This document shows positions 8,801-9,217 of a stretch of 9,217 nt of DNA, piece after piece (the stretch's first letter is position 1; each line of letters begins with the position of its first letter). The stretch is taken from contig CALIZS010000060.1 of assembly GCA_938028565.1 (NCBI GenBank), positions 1 to 9,217 on the forward strand, in the 5' to 3' direction. The position numbers and the translations under genes are program-made. Under the pieces are notes generated by a model. That model saw nothing but the letters and a program-made list of their open reading frames with translations, was not told the origin of the DNA and did not search any database. This stretch comes from an uncultured Atopobium sp. GTDB taxonomy: Bacteria > Actinomycetota > Coriobacteriia > Coriobacteriales > Atopobiaceae.

Positions 8801-8909
8801 TGAGGAAGTGCTGAGGTGGAACTACCCTGCTATAGTCACCCATCACATGGCGAGAAGACCCGCCGAGCAGCGACTCTGTTCCAGCAGTTTCTCTGTTTTC
8901 TGACTCCAT
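5874..8909 (-). CDS. large STAND-type regulator: MalT-like ATPase, helical repeats, C-terminal OmpR-type wHTH and BTAD
   Basis: This is a 1011-residue cytoplasmic transcriptional regulator. Residues about 25-175 form a MalT-like nucleotide-binding domain: a PP-x-FL entry segment, Walker A AEPCMGKT (50-57; Ala replaces the usual first Gly) and Walker B RLVLIDD (109-115). Residues about 290-730 are mostly helical and probably include TPR-like repeats (for example 446-475, where ALQGNFKYALQLL is TPR-like). Residues about 744-845 (LALLGRFSLSVQGEEI, then RSAKALLVYLALAHNHMS and QIAQQIWPEA) match the OmpR-type winged helix of SARP proteins. Residues about 848-975 match the BTAD domain, ending in the family-like ALRKCGRAQDAQHYYDLY. 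In AfsR-type proteins the SARP part comes first; here it is last. Family knowledge suggests that ATP and a ligand control self-assembly and DNA binding. The ATG follows a strong SD, AAGGAGAGG (8913-8921). It ends in TAG. The phased repeats at 9004-9091 are a plausible autoregulatory site. Ligand and targets are unknown. Confidence 0.85.
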   Translation of the reverse strand: MESENRETAGTESLLGGSSRHVMGDYSRVVPPQHFLRTMEKTNRPLALCAEPCMGKTMFLRELADYAQLHGWTVYEISLSSLSAKEATQILTKKSTSICNAKKSKAVKRLVLIDDFPPSDEYFVARQVKSIARLRMAGCLVAISLSPEARQLIDEVPSVYVLGKNELLTFMPGIDNSEQSILTNMRLTRGIPTLVYSLPVTFCEHGDVDVPITYLTSLACVASYMLRSSLGIEELRLRLGMMLLVVGSFDDLSRICGQVDLEYLAKIEQDAPFFGVHVETRRFSCLHATRFDVLNFNKQELVALAGKHEKLVLKAIALLIDREDFSKAAFVSSLVREEIIWEIVLSHAVEFADAGYIELVDNALTATHSDCTLDNSSKKAAKGMVDSLSTAKGPMNTKDADRAFKNLTSFNGFLKQTAYMTLLKLILQKPLPPLKEDLELGPLEKKIALHKRAIDLALQGNFKYALQLLLLEQQYEKTASITSSIQAVDVELLYALLGVYQKEFDTRTSGSLSFLHEGEVGGLKGSVGLLKCVRYLFEKSSSVGDLYDTEQLISQAELQGNRMIQVPALLIGALLSLRSRAYPKAQLQARRAVLLSREWDSLYVVQVGKIIEDIAGFFLGVKPTEKSLEIITHPSLKAACRTIYKALFKSVNGHAPVWLDAVEYGVPENAMWLVRALLSDDSEFQQCLEREMPEEWLHYLRSNEGKRDITKWRVSRQGAEDSWTEDSALKSLHVEKVNNAHPGVYLALLGRFSLSVQGEEIAGRKIAYRSAKALLVYLALAHNHMSFRSQIAQQIWPEADQAHWQERLYQATRVIRKEVQEIQTDCEPLEASRIEKTLGFNPQQVTVDIDIFTRLAKSVASSNSDEDIVHLAKQAEELYQGDLYLPEDECFRFADPIRVALRDQYIDTMVTASAAALRITHYTLAVHFAELAYLVDDMREDTLMALIQALRKCGRAQDAQHYYDLYVQKYVMKRRKMPSKQLRMIAGAEKGKESIETSGGEITKLGFYDAM

Positions 8910-8984
8910 AAAACCTCTCCTTACTGTTCAAACACTCAAGCGCTACATGCGCTCTAACATTTCTTGTCTCAAAATTTGGTGTGG

Positions 8985-9011
8985 GATAAATAATCAAGCC
9001 AAATTTGTCAG
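8985..9011 (-). promoter_or_regulatory. weak candidate promoter of the large regulator
   Basis: CTGACA (9006-9011, minus strand) is a five-of-six -35 match, but only imperfect -10 hexamers follow (TTTATC at 8985-8990 with 15-nt spacing; GATTAT at 8990-8995, too close). The poor core directly after the repeat array is what an activator-dependent promoter would look like. Exact elements are uncertain. Confidence 0.3.
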
Positions 9012-9091
9012 AAAGTGAGAAGGTTTAGGTGAACGGTAGGTGAAATATGGACAGATTCGTGACAGATTAGTAACAAAATACACACAGAAAT
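9004..9091 (-). repeat. 11-bp-phased direct repeat array, Pho-box-like operator
   Basis: Read on the minus strand, 7-bp units separated by 4-bp spacers recur exactly every 11 bp: CTGTGTG (9081-9087), TTGTTAC (9070-9076), CTGTCAC (9059-9065), CTGTCCA (9048-9054), TCACCTA (9037-9043), TCACCTA again (9026-9032), then weaker TTCTCAC (9015-9021) and TGACAAA (9004-9010). The spacers at the far end are AT-rich: TATT, TAAT, GAAT, TATT. The pair CTGTCAC-GAAT-CTGTCCA resembles the E. coli PhoB box, and the TTCACC pair resembles PhoP/AfsR-type boxes. OmpR-fold and SARP proteins are known to bind such 11-bp direct repeats. Direct binding by the neighbouring regulator is inference. Confidence 0.6.
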
Positions 9092-9149
9092 GCACAAATG
9101 TTGAAACTAGATAACATCAAATAGTAAAAATTATCTTCCGTGAACGGTA
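9029..9149 (+). repeat. two copies of the 10-mer GTGAACGGTA
   Basis: Exact copies lie at 9029-9038 (inside the phased array) and 9140-9149 (outside it), with start points 111 bp apart. The minus-strand reading contains GTTCAC. The outer copy is also embedded in a small palindrome, CCGT-GA-ACGG (9138-9147). A shared regulator site on both sides of the intergenic region is possible. Confidence 0.45.
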
Positions 9150-9172
9150 TTTAATTAAGAAAATTATGTAAA

Positions 9173-9199
9173 TATTGTGATACACAATAAATATATAAT
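9173..9199 (+). promoter_or_regulatory. palindromic operator-like site next to a consensus -10, probable rightward promoter
   Basis: TATTGTG-ATA-CACAATA (9173-9189) is a perfect inverted repeat with 7-bp arms and a 3-nt centre. Four bases further on lies TATAAT (9194-9199), an exact -10 consensus. The palindrome sits between the -10 and where the -35 would be, the classic place for a repressor site. No good -35 is visible at 17 nt. The regulated gene would start beyond the window end. Confidence 0.45.
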
Positions 9200-9217
9200 A
9201 CGTAATAAATATGGATT

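Larger units (their letters stand above)
8910..9217. other. 308-nt AT-rich intergenic region upstream of the regulator
   Basis: No gene is visible on either strand. It holds the regulator's ribosome site (8913-8921), a small leader hairpin (AGCGC 8939-8943 with GCGCT 8949-8953), the phased repeat array (9004-9091), the repeated 10-mer GTGAACGGTA, and a palindrome beside TATAAT at the right edge. The layout suggests a divergent control region whose rightward gene begins after the window. Confidence 0.7.

Noticed and set aside
3032..8909. UGA recoding (for example UGA as Trp or Gly)
   Set aside because: All five genes read to normal family lengths with no in-frame UGA and use TGG for Trp, so the standard bacterial code fits.

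Overview
The window looks like a chromosomal segment of a moderate-GC (roughly 45%, by eye) actinobacterium. The best guess is the class Coriobacteriia (Atopobium/Lancefieldella/Olsenella-like). The reasons are an actinobacterial-style RF2 sequence lacking the usual programmed-frameshift stop, a SecA ending in a SEC-C zinc motif, and a SARP/BTAD-type regulator at lower GC than streptomycetes. The taxon is an inference; no rRNA or marker search was possible.

Layout. (1) 84-866 (+) encodes a DeoR-family repressor. It ends at a strong hairpin (900-930) that can serve as a bidirectional terminator against the convergent genes. (2) 1037-5782 (-) is a very tight housekeeping operon, secA - prfB - yitT-type membrane gene. 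The gaps are 2 nt (secA/prfB) and 1 nt (prfB/yitT-type), so translational coupling is likely. (3) 5874-8909 (-) is a 1011-residue regulator. It has an N-terminal MalT-like STAND ATPase, a long helical middle, and a C-terminal OmpR-type winged helix plus BTAD domain. It lies 91 nt upstream of secA on the same strand with no obvious terminator between them; secA has a plausible -10 of its own. (4) 8910-9217 is an AT-rich intergenic region. It holds a run of 11-bp-phased direct repeats resembling Pho boxes just upstream of the regulator. At the right edge there is a 17-nt palindrome beside a perfect TATAAT, probably the promoter of a rightward gene outside the window.

The most interesting signals are two. 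First, the phased array 9004-9091 behaves like a tandem binding site for an OmpR-fold DNA-binding domain, the fold carried by the adjacent regulator. Second, the stop-codon-reading tripeptide of RF2, normally SPF, reads SPT here, which joins RF2 and RF1 features. No gene in the window ends in TGA. No CRISPR array, transposon, tRNA or rRNA was seen.
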